A stretch of 64,000 nt of DNA, taken from Azospirillum endophyticum (GTDB lineage Bacteria; Pseudomonadota; Alphaproteobacteria; Azospirillales; Azospirillaceae). Below, piece after piece: positions 25,463 to 34,197 of the stretch. Both the position numbers and the translations under genes were made by a program. Each line of letters starts with the position of its first letter. The stretch's first letter is position 1. The stretch is from positions 1-64,000 of the forward strand of contig NZ_JAENHM010000084.1 of NCBI RefSeq assembly GCF_016595245.1, written 5' to 3'. The notes beneath the pieces are model-generated. The model did not search any database, was not told where the DNA came from, and saw nothing but the letters and a program-made list of their open reading frames with translations.

Positions 25463-26704
25463 TCAGGCCGCCGGGATGGCCGTTTCCGGCCGGAGGGCCG
25501 GCGGAACCGGGCGGGCGGCGGGCCATGGGCCGTCGGCGCGTCCGCCCGCCGGCCCGCCGTCGAGCAGGATGGTCCGGTCGGCCGCGCCGATGGAGGTGAC
25601 GCCGCACAGCCCCATGGTCAGGTCGAGTTCGCGGTGCAGGATTTCCAGGCAGCGGGTGACGCCCGCCTCGCCCAGGGCGCCCAGCCCGTAGAGGAAGGCG
25701 CGGCCGACCATGACGCCGTCGGCGCCGAGCGCCACCGCCTTCAGGATGTCCTGGCCGGAGCGGATGCCGCTGTCGAACAGCACCTCGGTCCGCCGGCCGA
25801 CCGCCTCGGCGATGGACGGCAGCATGGCGATGCTGGACGGCGCGCCGTCGAGCTGGCGCCCGCCATGGTTGGAGACGACGATGGCATCCGCCCCGTTCTC
25901 GACGGCCAGCACCGCGTCGCCGGGGTCCAGCACGCCCTTCACGATCAGCTTGCCGTCCCACTTCTTCCGGATCCAGCGGACGTCCTCCCAGGACAGGGTC
26001 TGGTCGAACTGCTGGCCGACCCAGGCGGCGAGCGAACCGACGTCGGAAACGCCGGAGACATGGCCGACGATGTTCCCGAAGCTGCGGCGCCGGGTGTTCA
26101 GCATGCCGAGGCACCAGCGCGGCTTGGTCGCCAGGTTCATCAGGTTGCGCAGCGTCGGCTTGGGAGGCGTCGACAGGCCGTTCTTCAGATCCTTGTGGCG
26201 CTGCCCCTGGATCTGGAGGTCGAGGGTCAGCACCAGCGCGGAGCAGCGGGCCGCCTTGGCGCGATCGATCAGCCGGGCGACGAAATCGCGGTCCCGCATC
26301 ACGTAGAGCTGGAACCAGAAGGGCTTGCGCGTCGCGGCGGCGACATCCTCGATCGAGCAGATGCTGACGGTCGACAGGGTGAAGGGAACGCCGAACCGTT
26401 CGGCTGCCCGGGCCGCCAGGATCTCGCCGTCGGCGTGCTGCATGCCGGTCAGGCCGGTCGGCGCCAGCGCCACCGGCATCGTCACCGTCTCGCCCAGCAG
26501 GCTGGTGGCGGTGGAGCGGCCGGCGATGCTGAGGCCGATGCGCTGGCGGAACCTGATGGCGGCGAGATCGGCCGAGTTGGCCCGGTAGGTGCCTTCGGTC
26601 CAGGAGCCGCAATCGACATAGTCGTAGAACATTCGCGGCACCCGGCGCTGCGCGAGGACGCGCAGGTCTTCGATGCAGGTGATGAGCGGTTCGGGCGGGC
26701 GCAT
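25463..26704 (-). CDS. FMN-dependent alpha-hydroxy-acid dehydrogenase (LldD/mandelate type)
   Basis: A 413-residue TIM-barrel flavoenzyme. Seen in order: VPRMFYDYVDCGSWTEGTYR, PVALAPTGLTGMQHADGE, FWFQLYVMRDRDFV, the phosphate/FMN strand KLIVKGVLDPGDA, the catalytic segment VSNHGGRQLDGAPSS (active-site His and Arg) and FDSGIRSGQDILKAVALGADGVMVGR. It oxidises an (S)-2-hydroxy acid to the 2-keto acid, passing electrons to quinone or oxygen. It is the first gene of the operon, and the operator palindrome at 26812-26831 lies about 110 bp upstream. The ATG at 26704 has GGGAA upstream; a longer frame from 26773 was not used. Confidence 0.94.
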   Translation of the reverse strand: MRPPEPLITCIEDLRVLAQRRVPRMFYDYVDCGSWTEGTYRANSADLAAIRFRQRIGLSIAGRSTATSLLGETVTMPVALAPTGLTGMQHADGEILAARAAERFGVPFTLSTVSICSIEDVAAATRKPFWFQLYVMRDRDFVARLIDRAKAARCSALVLTLDLQIQGQRHKDLKNGLSTPPKPTLRNLMNLATKPRWCLGMLNTRRRSFGNIVGHVSGVSDVGSLAAWVGQQFDQTLSWEDVRWIRKKWDGKLIVKGVLDPGDAVLAVENGADAIVVSNHGGRQLDGAPSSIAMLPSIAEAVGRRTEVLFDSGIRSGQDILKAVALGADGVMVGRAFLYGLGALGEAGVTRCLEILHRELDLTMGLCGVTSIGAADRTILLDGGPAGGRADGPWPAARPVPPALRPETAIPAA

Positions 26705-26811
26705 TGATTTCCCATGAGTTGCGGCGGGCGCGCCGCCACGTCCGGAAGGGGAGGCGGCATCGGCAGCGAACAAACCAAGCCTTCGGATGGGCGCCGTTCA
26801 CGACGGCTTTC

Positions 26812-26831
26812 GTACATTGCATCCAAAGTAC
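26812..26831. promoter_or_regulatory. candidate GntR operator, copy 2 (lldD-like operon)
   Basis: GTACATTG-CATC-CAAAGTAC: 8+4+8 palindrome with 7 of 8 arm positions paired, flanked by C and G. It matches the site at 20249-20268 in the core and both ends. It sits where the promoter of the hydroxy-acid dehydrogenase operon is expected, just upstream of an AT-rich patch (26832-26842). Confidence 0.68.
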
Positions 26832-27248
26832 GATCATAACATGACGTGTCGAGGATGCGCCTGTCAATGGGAACGGCGAACAATCCGGATTGGGACGGTC
26901 CGCCGCCTCGCGTTCGGGCGGAGAACTCGGCACTCCTTGCCGCGACGAGGCTGGCGCCGAGGCAGGCGAGCGGAGACCAGGCTCCCGCCTCGGCGTCGAC
27001 CCCGGCATCGGCCGCGCCGGGCGGCCGAGGGGACGGAAAGTGCCGACCACAGGCCGGACTTTTTCGGAAATGGCATGACGAAGAGGTGGCCGCTGCGGTG
27101 GCCGGCATGCTGCTCGACCGGATCAAGCGCCCGGTCGGCAGGATGTCCCTGCCGCGCCTCGGCTGCGGAGGGCGGTCCATCGGACCGGATGATGATCGCC
27201 TCTACCGCCCGTGCCGGCTCCCCCCGGCAAACGGACACGCGCATATCC
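26832..27248. other. intergenic region with no supported gene
   Basis: About 420 bp between the promoter of the lldD-like operon and the end of the hydrolase gene. Open frames exist (for example 26846-27289 plus) but have no ribosome binding site, no recognisable domain and run into the hydrolase gene. I see no hairpin with a U-tract that would be a clear terminator for the hydrolase operon. Confidence 0.55.
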
Positions 27249-28103
27249 TTACGGGCAGGTGTCGGCGAAGGCGGTCAGGTCGGCGTTGAAGCGGTCGGGC
27301 GCTTCCCAGAACGGCATGTGGCCGACGCCCGGGTAGAGGCGCAGCTCGGCCCGCCCGGCCTGCCGCACGGTATGCTCCGCCATCGCCGGGCGGATCACCG
27401 CATCGTCCTCGCCATGGATCGCGAGCACCGGAACGCCGAGCGCACGCAGGGTCGCGTCGTAGTCCGCCGGCCGGCCAGCCAGGGCGCGCCGCACCGCCGG
27501 GGGCGTCAGGGCGGTATAGGCCCGCATCGCCGTCGCATCCTCGTCAGCCAGGGGCAAGCGGGTGCAGCGGTCGATGAAGTCCGCGGCGGCGGCGTCCGCC
27601 GTCGCCTGATCCTCGTGCCCCATCGCCGTCATCAGGGCGGCGGCCGGTCCGACGCAGGCGGGCGCGAGCGTGCTGGTGGCGCCGACCATGACGAGGCCGC
27701 CGATCGCCCCGTCGCCATGGCGCGTCAGATAGTCCAGCACGATCCGCCCGGCGTAGGACCAGGCGACCAGGATGGGGCGGCGGAGGTCCATGCCGACGAT
27801 CACCGTCCGCAGCTCGTCGGCCCACCGCCACGGATCGCGGTAGGCGGCGGTCTCCGCCGGCTTGGCGGACCGGCCGTGGCCGCGGTTGTCGTAGGTCACC
27901 AGCCGCAGCCGCTCCGCCGGCATCCCGGCGGTCTGCCGTCGCCAGCACTGGTGCGACTGCGAGAAGCCGTGGAGCAGCACGACGTCCCGTCCGCTCGACG
28001 GCCGTCGCCAGTCCTGCACCGCCAGATCGACCCCGTCCGGGGTCGTCAGGGTGACGGTGCGGCCGGCGGCGGGGAGATCCGCCCCCGCGTCAGGCGGCGA
28101 CAT
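27249..28103 (-). CDS. alpha/beta-fold hydrolase
   Basis: A 284-residue hydrolase. The oxyanion segment is VVLLHGFSQSHQCWRRQ, the nucleophile elbow AWSYAGRIVLDYL (so Ala-X-Ser-X-Ala replaces the usual Gly-X-Ser-X-Gly), the acid in AIHGEDDAVI and the catalytic His in GVGHMPFWEAPDRF. It overlaps the deacetylase gene upstream by 14 bases and closes the operon that starts at 34168. It could open an ester, lactone or thioester in that pathway. The substrate cannot be read from the sequence. Confidence 0.9.
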   Translation of the reverse strand: MSPPDAGADLPAAGRTVTLTTPDGVDLAVQDWRRPSSGRDVVLLHGFSQSHQCWRRQTAGMPAERLRLVTYDNRGHGRSAKPAETAAYRDPWRWADELRTVIVGMDLRRPILVAWSYAGRIVLDYLTRHGDGAIGGLVMVGATSTLAPACVGPAAALMTAMGHEDQATADAAAADFIDRCTRLPLADEDATAMRAYTALTPPAVRRALAGRPADYDATLRALGVPVLAIHGEDDAVIRPAMAEHTVRQAGRAELRLYPGVGHMPFWEAPDRFNADLTAFADTCP

Positions 28104-28734
28104 AGCGCTCGACCGGCCCGACGATCCGGCCGCCGACGATGGGGACGCAGTCGGGCGGAAACTCCTGGACCACGGTCATGTCCCGCTGCGCCAGCTCGTC
28201 CAGGAAGCGGTCGAGAGAGTCCATCGCCCCGGTGTCGATGTCGTGCAGCACGACCAGCGGCCAGCTTTGCCGCTCGCACAGGTCCAGCGCACGGCCGACC
28301 CAACCGCGGGGATCGTCCCAGTCCCGCGGAACCGCGTTCCACAGCACGCAGGTGTAGCCGCCGGCCACCAGATAGTCGAGCGCCCGGCGGCTGAACAGCG
28401 TGTCGTTCAGCGCGCCCAGCGCGCCGGACGGGCGGAACAGCGGCGCCGGCTCGGACAGCGTGCCGATCAGGTCCTGCGCCTTGCCGATCTCCCAGGCCGG
28501 CAGGTCCGGGTTGGCGCTCATGCCCAGCGGCATGATGTGGCCGTAGGTGTGGTTGCCGATGCGGTGCCCCTCCGCCCGCGCCCGCGCGCACAGCGCGCGG
28601 CGACCGGGGTCGCGCAGCCGCTCGCCGACCACGAAGAAGGTGGTGCGCAGGCCGTGACGGGCCAGCACATCCAGCACTTGCGGCGTGGTGTCCGGATCCG
28701 GGCCGTTGTCGAAGCTCAAGGTGACTTTCTTCAT
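28090..28734 (-). CDS. polysaccharide deacetylase (NodB homology) family protein
   Basis: A 214-residue NodB-domain metalloenzyme. Motif 1 is LSFDNGPDPDTT (catalytic Asp and metal Asp), motif 2 HRIGNHTYGH (metal His pair), motif 3 LFRPSGALG (Arg), with WNAVPRDWDDP and VVLHDIDTG towards the end. No signal peptide is present, so it should work in the cytoplasm. That, and its place among import and CoA genes, favours a small-molecule amide hydrolase or deacetylase over cell-wall work. Confidence 0.9.
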   Translation of the reverse strand: MKKVTLSFDNGPDPDTTPQVLDVLARHGLRTTFFVVGERLRDPGRRALCARARAEGHRIGNHTYGHIMPLGMSANPDLPAWEIGKAQDLIGTLSEPAPLFRPSGALGALNDTLFSRRALDYLVAGGYTCVLWNAVPRDWDDPRGWVGRALDLCERQSWPLVVLHDIDTGAMDSLDRFLDELAQRDMTVVQEFPPDCVPIVGGRIVGPVERYVAA

Positions 28735-28753
28735 CGCACCGACCTCCGGTCCC

Positions 28754-29596
28754 TCACGACATGTCCGCCGGGCGGCGGGCCGCCTTGTTCCGGCCGCCTC
28801 CGGCCGTCCATCGCCTCTCGATCGCCTGCACCGCGAGGTCGAACCCGATCGCCAGCGCCAGGATCAGGATGATGGCGGCGAAGACGCCGGGGCTGTTCAG
28901 CTGCGTCCGGTACTTCGACAGCAGGAAGCCGATGCCGGCGCTGGACATCATCATCTCGGCGACCACCACCCCGACGATCACCAGCGCCCCGCCGAGCCGG
29001 AACGACGCCAGCACGGTGGGGACGGAGGCCGGCAGGGTGACCCACAGGATCTGCTGGAGGCGCGTCGCGCCCATGCTGCGGGCGGCCTGGGTGAGCTGGC
29101 GGTCGATCGTCTGCGCGCCGGCCGCCGTCCCCAGCACCGTCGGCAGCAGCCCGTAGACGCTGGCGAACACCACCTTGGAGGCCGAGCCGATGCCGAACCA
29201 CGCCGTGAACAGGGGATAGAGCACCACCAGCGGCACTGCGAACAGCGCCGACACCACCGGCAGCAGCGCCTTGCGCACCGTCAGGGTGCTGCCGACCCAC
29301 AGGCCGAAGAGGATGCCGAAGCCGCAGGCGAAGACCAGCGCCATGGCGACCTCCTGCAGCGTCACCAGCATCTGGATCGCGAAGTCGCCGGACTGCGCCG
29401 CCAGCACCGCCAGCGTGCTGCTGAGCGACGGCAGGAACAGGCGCGGCACCAGCCCGAGCCGCGGCACGATCTCCCAGGCGGCGATGACCGCGGCGATGAT
29501 GGCGTAGCGGCAGATCCGGGCCTTGGTCTCCAGGCTCATCCCGGCGGACGCGTCGCGGCCGCGCGGGACCTGCGTCACGCTTTGATCATATGCCAT
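28754..29596 (-). CDS. NitT/TauT-type ABC transporter permease (second permease)
   Basis: A 280-residue inner-membrane permease with an EAA loop (TQAARSMGATRLQQILWVTLPASVPTVLASFRLGGALV). A chain of hydrophobic segments starts at about residue 29 (YAIIAAVIAAWEIVP). Its ATG at 29596 lies inside the end of the ATPase gene (22-base overlap). It forms a heterodimer with the permease at 30429, an arrangement in which one ATPase gene is flanked by two permease genes. Confidence 0.92.
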   Translation of the reverse strand: MAYDQSVTQVPRGRDASAGMSLETKARICRYAIIAAVIAAWEIVPRLGLVPRLFLPSLSSTLAVLAAQSGDFAIQMLVTLQEVAMALVFACGFGILFGLWVGSTLTVRKALLPVVSALFAVPLVVLYPLFTAWFGIGSASKVVFASVYGLLPTVLGTAAGAQTIDRQLTQAARSMGATRLQQILWVTLPASVPTVLASFRLGGALVIVGVVVAEMMMSSAGIGFLLSKYRTQLNSPGVFAAIILILALAIGFDLAVQAIERRWTAGGGRNKAARRPADMS

Positions 29597-30423
29597 ATCG
29601 CCTCGCGCAGCTCTGCGAACCGGGGTTGCGCCATCATGTCGAGCGACCGCGGACGCGGCAGGTCGATGACGACGCGGTCGAGGATGCGGCCGGGACGCCC
29701 CGACAGAACCAGCACCTCGTCGGAGAGGTAGATCGCCTCGCTCAGCCCATGGGTGACGAAGACGATGGTCTTGCGCGCCTTCTCCCAGATGCGCAGAAGC
29801 TCGTCGCCCATGGTGATGCGGGTCTGCTCGTCCAGCGCGGCGAAGGGCTCGTCCATCAGCAGGATCGGCGGATCCTGGACGAGGCCGCGCGCGATCGAGA
29901 CGCGCTGCTTCATGCCGCCGGACAGCTCGTGGGGCAGGCTGTCGGCGAAGCGCTCGAGCCCGACCAGGGCCAGCGCCTCCTCCGCCTTCTCGCGCCGCAA
30001 GGCCTTGTCGACGCCGCGCAGGAACAGCGGGAATTCGACGTTGCGGCGGGCGGTCAGCCAGGGGAACAGGCTGGCGTCCTGGAAGACGACGCCGACGCGG
30101 GTGGGGTCCGGCTTGGTCAGGGGGCGGCCGCCGACGGCGATCACGCCTTCGCTCGGCGTCAACAGGCCGGCCAGCATCATCAGCAGCGAGGACTTGCCGC
30201 AGCCGCTCGGCCCGACGATGGAGAGGAATCGGCCGGCGGAGACGTCGAAGGCGATGTCCTTCAGCGCCTGCGTCGTCTTGCCGTTGACGCTGTAGGTGTG
30301 GTCGAGGTCGCGGACTTCCAGCGTCTTGCCGGCATCGGCCGCCGGATGATCCGGCCCGACCAGCGACATGGGGGAGCCGTGCCGCTTCCGGATGGACGCC
30401 GCGGCTTCGGTCATGCGGGGCAT
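29575..30423 (-). CDS. NitT/TauT-type ABC transporter ATPase
   Basis: A 282-residue ATPase: Walker A GPSGCGKSS, Q-loop VVFQDASLFPWLTARRN, signature LSGGMKQRVSIARGL, Walker B ILLMDEPFAALD, then FVTHGLSEAIYLSDEVLVL. The ATG at 30423 follows GGAGGA at a good distance and lies five bases after the upstream permease gene. A start at 30450 would overlap that gene. It shares layout with nitrate/taurine/aromatic-acid importers. Confidence 0.94.
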   Translation of the reverse strand: MPRMTEAAASIRKRHGSPMSLVGPDHPAADAGKTLEVRDLDHTYSVNGKTTQALKDIAFDVSAGRFLSIVGPSGCGKSSLLMMLAGLLTPSEGVIAVGGRPLTKPDPTRVGVVFQDASLFPWLTARRNVEFPLFLRGVDKALRREKAEEALALVGLERFADSLPHELSGGMKQRVSIARGLVQDPPILLMDEPFAALDEQTRITMGDELLRIWEKARKTIVFVTHGLSEAIYLSDEVLVLSGRPGRILDRVVIDLPRPRSLDMMAQPRFAELREAIWHMIKA

Positions 30424-30428
30424 CACAG

Positions 30429-31181
30429 TCAGTTCCTCCAGTGTTCGCACTTGGCTTCCACGTAGCGGATCGCCTCGTTGAAGCCGATGGCCAGGACCGA
30501 GACGAAGAGCACCATCGCCAGCAGCTCCTTGATCTGGAACCCCAGGCCCCAGACGCCGATGGCGTTGCCGATCCCCTCGCGGGAGGCATACATCTCGGCC
30601 AGCAGGATGCCGGTGAAGTTGAAGATCATCGCCACCCGCACCGCCTCCAGCAGGACCGGCGTCATGCTCGGCAGGTAGACGAAGAGGATCTTCTGCATCG
30701 TCGACGCATCCAGCGAGCGGGCGACGCGCAGCTGGTCCTCGCGCACCGACTCCACCGCCGAGAAGGTCGTCATCATCACGATGAAGACGGTGGAGAAGAC
30801 GCCGAAGGCGACCTTCTGCCAGAAGGCGATGCCCAGGATCAGGATGAAGATCGGCAGGAAGATCGACTTCGGAATGCTGAAGACGAAGAAGATCAGCGGC
30901 TTGAAGATCAGCGAGGCGAGCCGGCTCTCCTGCACCAGCACCCCCAGCAGCGCACCGAGCGGCAGCGCGATGGCGAAGGCCGTCAAGGTCTCCAGCAACG
31001 TCAGCTGGACCTGCTGCCAGAAGGTCGCCGTCGCCGCCATGGCGCCCAGCGCCGCAGCGACGTCGGAGAAGGGCGGCAGCAGCCGCTCATCCACCCAGCC
31101 CAGCCGGGGCGCCGCCTCCCACAGGGCCAGGAAGACGGCTCCCGCCGCCCCGTAGCCCAGGACCGCATCGCGCGTCGCCAT
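30429..31181 (-). CDS. NitT/TauT-type ABC transporter permease (first permease)
   Basis: A 250-residue permease. First membrane segment is VLGYGAAGAVFLALWEAAP, and the EAA loop RVARSLDASTMQKILFVYLPSMTPVLLEAVRVA. The end is FVSVLAIGFNEAIRYVEAKCEHWRN. It lies eight bases after the binding-protein gene and is part of the same transcript. Confidence 0.93.
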   Translation of the reverse strand: MATRDAVLGYGAAGAVFLALWEAAPRLGWVDERLLPPFSDVAAALGAMAATATFWQQVQLTLLETLTAFAIALPLGALLGVLVQESRLASLIFKPLIFFVFSIPKSIFLPIFILILGIAFWQKVAFGVFSTVFIVMMTTFSAVESVREDQLRVARSLDASTMQKILFVYLPSMTPVLLEAVRVAMIFNFTGILLAEMYASREGIGNAIGVWGLGFQIKELLAMVLFVSVLAIGFNEAIRYVEAKCEHWRN

Positions 31182-31189
31182 CGCCGGGC

Positions 31190-32161
31190 TCAGCGCGTGA
31201 TCGCGACGGGCGTGAAGGAGCCGTCGAACAGCGCCGCCGCATCCAGCTCCTTCTTGCCGTTGGCGTAGAGGTTCAGCGTCTCCTGGACCAGTTCCCTGGT
31301 CATCGCGCCGTCGTCGGACAGATGGCCGAAGGTGCTGGCGTATTCCTGCTTGGCGACTTCGACCGAGACGCCGTCGTATTTGGCGAGCTGGGGGATGACC
31401 GCGTCGGGATTGGCCTTGATGTAGGCGACGCCTTCGAACAGCGCGGTCAGCGCCCGCTTCAGCGCATCCTTGTGCTTGGCGGCATAGTCGTCGTCGGCCG
31501 CCCAGCCGGCCTCGAGATGGGGCGGCATCTCGTCGCTGAAATCGGTCAGCACCCGGCCGTTGCCGTCGAGCGCGACCTGATAGCTGAGCGGCGGGTAGAT
31601 GACGACGGCGTCCAGGTTGCCGCTGATCAGGTTGGGGACGAGGCCGGCGCCGCCGACCGGGATGGCGATGAAGTCGATGGCGTATTTCTTCTTCACCCAG
31701 CTGGCCAGCAGGTCGGTGTTGGATCCCGCCGAGGTGATGCCGACCTTGCGCTTGGCCAGCTCGGCGACGGTCTTGATGCCGCTCTTGGGCGGCACCATGA
31801 TCTGCCAGCCGAAGTTCCGGGTCGCCAGCATGGCGACCATCTTGACGTTCACGCCGGCCTCGCGCCCCTCGCCGACGATGCTCGGGTTGCTCGACATCAG
31901 GTCGGCGGCCCCCGCGGCGATGGCGGTCAGGGCTTCGGAGCCGCTCTGGTAGACGGTCAGTTCGGCCTTGACGTCATGCTTCGTGAAGAAGCCCTGCTGC
32001 TGGGTGAGTTCCGCCACGAAGGAGGGGAACCAGGCCTTGGTGGACAGGCCGATGCGGATCGTGTCCGCCGCGTGGCCGGTGCCGGCCGTCAGCGCCGTCG
32101 TCGCCACCGCCGCCAGCAGGGCGAGGCCGGTGTTCCGGAACGCCTTGAAACCCTTCATCAT
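31190..32161 (-). CDS. NitT/TauT-type periplasmic substrate-binding protein
   Basis: A 323-residue receptor: signal peptide MMKGFKAFRNTGLALLAAVATTALTAGTGHA, then DTIRIGLSTKAWFPSFVAELTQQQGFF and the typical AAGAADLMSSNPSIVGE and KVGITSAGSNTDLLASWVKKK segments. The ATG pair at 32161/32158 follows GGGAGGAAAGC. Family members bind nitrate, sulfonates, pyrimidine precursors or aromatic carboxylates. The neighbouring CoA-transferase suggests a carboxylate here. Confidence 0.93.
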   Translation of the reverse strand: MMKGFKAFRNTGLALLAAVATTALTAGTGHAADTIRIGLSTKAWFPSFVAELTQQQGFFTKHDVKAELTVYQSGSEALTAIAAGAADLMSSNPSIVGEGREAGVNVKMVAMLATRNFGWQIMVPPKSGIKTVAELAKRKVGITSAGSNTDLLASWVKKKYAIDFIAIPVGGAGLVPNLISGNLDAVVIYPPLSYQVALDGNGRVLTDFSDEMPPHLEAGWAADDDYAAKHKDALKRALTALFEGVAYIKANPDAVIPQLAKYDGVSVEVAKQEYASTFGHLSDDGAMTRELVQETLNLYANGKKELDAAALFDGSFTPVAITR

Positions 32162-32186
32162 CTCGCTTTCCTCCCGTTCTTGTCGT

Positions 32187-33350
32187 TCAGGCCGCCGGCC
32201 AGCGGCTTTGGCCGCTGCCGGACGCCAGTTGCGCGCGGATGGCCGGACCATGCTCGTCGAGCGTGGGCGGCGGCAGGATCCGGAGATCCGGTTCGCCGTC
32301 GACCATGTAGGGCGGGCGCACCGTGCGGAATCTGCCCATCACCGGATGTTCGGCTTCCACGGCCAGCCGCAGGTGGACCGCCTGGGGGTCGTCCAGCGCC
32401 TCGTCGCTGTCATAGGCGGCGGAATGGGGAACGCCGTGCTTTTCCAGCATCGCGCACCAGTCGCCGCGTGGCCGGGCAGCGAACAGCGGCGCCAGGATGT
32501 CGATCAGCGCGTCCTGGTTCGCGATGCGGGCAGGACGTTCGGCGAAGCGCGGATCCTCGCGCAAGTCCGGCCGCCCCACGGCGTCGGTCAGTCCCTCCCA
32601 GAACTTGACGGGAGAGGAGAGGTGGATGGCCAGCCAGCGGTCGTCGGCACAGGCGAAGGTGTAGGACTGCGACACCTTGGGACGGCTGAGCGGCCCCATC
32701 ACCTCGCCTGCGCTGAAGTAGTGGGTGAAGCTGTCCAGGTTGAAGTGGGCCATCGCCTCCAGCATCGAGATGTCGATCACCCGGCCTTGCCCGCTCGCGG
32801 CGCGGTGCAGCAGCGCCGCCATGATGCCGAGGGCGGCATACTGGCCGGTCACCGCGTCGGCGATGGCCGGCCCGATGACGCGCGGCCGGTCCGGCGGCGT
32901 CAGCAGGCGCAGGTAGCCGGCGGCGGCCTGGGCCACCGTGTCGAAGGCCGGGCGGTCGCGGTAGGGGCCGGTGCGGCCGAAGCCGGAGATGGCGCAATAG
33001 ACCAGCCGCGGGTTGGCGGCGTGGAGCTGCCCGGGTCCGAACCCCATGCGCTCGGCGATGCCGGGGCGGAAATTCTGGATGAAGACGTCGGCCCCGGCGA
33101 TCAGGCCGTCGAAGACGGCATGGTCGTCCGGCTTTTGCAGGTCGAGCGCGATGGAGCGCTTGTTGCGGTTGTAGGTCTGGAAATGCGGGGAGTAGAGGCC
33201 GCCCTTGAAGGCGCGGAACGGATCGCCTTCGCCCGGCCGTTCCACCTTGATGACGTCGGCGCCGAGGTCGGCGAGGTGCATTCCGGCGGCAGGGCCGGTG
33301 ATGTAGGTCCCCATCTCCACGACGCGGATGCCGGCGAGCAGCTTGGTCAT
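32187..33350 (-). CDS. CaiB/BaiF-family (class III) CoA-transferase
   Basis: A 387-residue enzyme. The family opening LLAGIRVVEMGTYITGPAAGMHLADLGADVIKVERP is clear, followed by YNRNKRSIALDLQKPD (with the residue line leading to the catalytic Asp region), GPYRDRPAFDTVAQAAAGYL and FAERPARIANQDALIDILAP. It moves CoA between carboxylic acids. It lies directly after the citryl-CoA-lyase-like gene, so the pair could activate an imported carboxylate and then cleave it. The ATG at 33350 has GGAG eight bases upstream. Confidence 0.94.
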   Translation of the reverse strand: MTKLLAGIRVVEMGTYITGPAAGMHLADLGADVIKVERPGEGDPFRAFKGGLYSPHFQTYNRNKRSIALDLQKPDDHAVFDGLIAGADVFIQNFRPGIAERMGFGPGQLHAANPRLVYCAISGFGRTGPYRDRPAFDTVAQAAAGYLRLLTPPDRPRVIGPAIADAVTGQYAALGIMAALLHRAASGQGRVIDISMLEAMAHFNLDSFTHYFSAGEVMGPLSRPKVSQSYTFACADDRWLAIHLSSPVKFWEGLTDAVGRPDLREDPRFAERPARIANQDALIDILAPLFAARPRGDWCAMLEKHGVPHSAAYDSDEALDDPQAVHLRLAVEAEHPVMGRFRTVRPPYMVDGEPDLRILPPPTLDEHGPAIRAQLASGSGQSRWPAA

Positions 33351-33355
33351 GGCCG

Positions 33356-34168
33356 TCACTCCGCCTTGCCGGGGGCGTCGGACGACGGACGGCCGTCGTA
33401 ACCGATCGCCGTGTCGGCCTGATGGGACATGATGAAGCCGATGGGACGCCGCGTTTCCTCGAACAGGTGGGCGACCAGACCGGCGCACCGTGCCAGCAGC
33501 GGAATGCCCTTCATCGCGTCCAGCGGCCAGCCGGCGTCCAGCATCACCGCCGGGATCGCGCCCGACACGTTCATCGGAAGCGGGCGCCCGAAGATGCCGG
33601 CGCCCAGCGCGTCGAGGGTCTTCAGGACGGCGACATGCCGGCCGGCGATGCCGGCTTCCTCGGCGACCGCGATCAGCCGGTGGGCGCGGGGGTCGCCGCC
33701 GCTGTGCTGCGGGTGCCCCAGGCCGGGAACCTTCCGCCGCGACGCCTTCATCCCTTCGAGGCTGCGGGCGCAGACCACCGCCGGCTCCGCGCCGGACGCC
33801 TCGGTTTCCTGCACCAGCTCCGCCAGATAGCGGCCTGCCACCTCCGAACTGCCGGCGACCACGCTGCCCATGCCGAGCAGGCCGGCGGCCATTGCGCCCT
33901 GCCAGGCCTCGGGCGCCGCAGCCAGCGTCATGCGGGCGGCCTGCACGCTGGGCACCAGCCCATGCTCGGCGAGCGAGACGAGGCAGGCGTTGGTCACCAG
34001 CCGCTGAGCCGCGCTCGGCCGCCCGCCGGTCACCAGAAGCCAGAAATGGTCCACGAAATCGACGACGCCGATCAGCTCGGAGCAGAGGTCGTAGCCGCGG
34101 ACGGTGATGCTGTCCGCATCGGAGGTCGCGATGGCGGTGAAGGCGTTGTCCTGCTTGCCGATTCTCAA
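33356..34168 (-). CDS. citryl-CoA lyase / citrate synthase-superfamily protein
   Basis: A 270-residue short citrate-synthase-fold protein. The opening RIGKQDNAFTAIATSDADSITVRGYDLCSELIGVVDFVDHFWLLVTG is typical of citryl-CoA-lyase-like proteins and fixes the start at a TTG codon (34168) with GGGAG seven bases upstream. VPGLGHPQHSGGDPRAHRLI carries the conserved His region and GAIPAVMLDAGWPLDAMKGIPLLARCAGLVAH the C-terminal catalytic region. Expected chemistry is cleavage or condensation of a 3-hydroxy-3-carboxy acyl-CoA such as citryl- or citramalyl-CoA. It is first in an eight-gene operon and divergent from an IclR regulator. Confidence 0.9.
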   Translation of the reverse strand: MRIGKQDNAFTAIATSDADSITVRGYDLCSELIGVVDFVDHFWLLVTGGRPSAAQRLVTNACLVSLAEHGLVPSVQAARMTLAAAPEAWQGAMAAGLLGMGSVVAGSSEVAGRYLAELVQETEASGAEPAVVCARSLEGMKASRRKVPGLGHPQHSGGDPRAHRLIAVAEEAGIAGRHVAVLKTLDALGAGIFGRPLPMNVSGAIPAVMLDAGWPLDAMKGIPLLARCAGLVAHLFEETRRPIGFIMSHQADTAIGYDGRPSSDAPGKAE

Positions 34169-34197
34169 CGGGTCGCTCCCGGTAAGTTTTTTCTCAT

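Noticed and set aside
26846..27289. 147-codon plus-strand frame in the gap after the lldD-like promoter
   Set aside because: It runs into the alpha/beta hydrolase gene, has no ribosome binding site and no domain.
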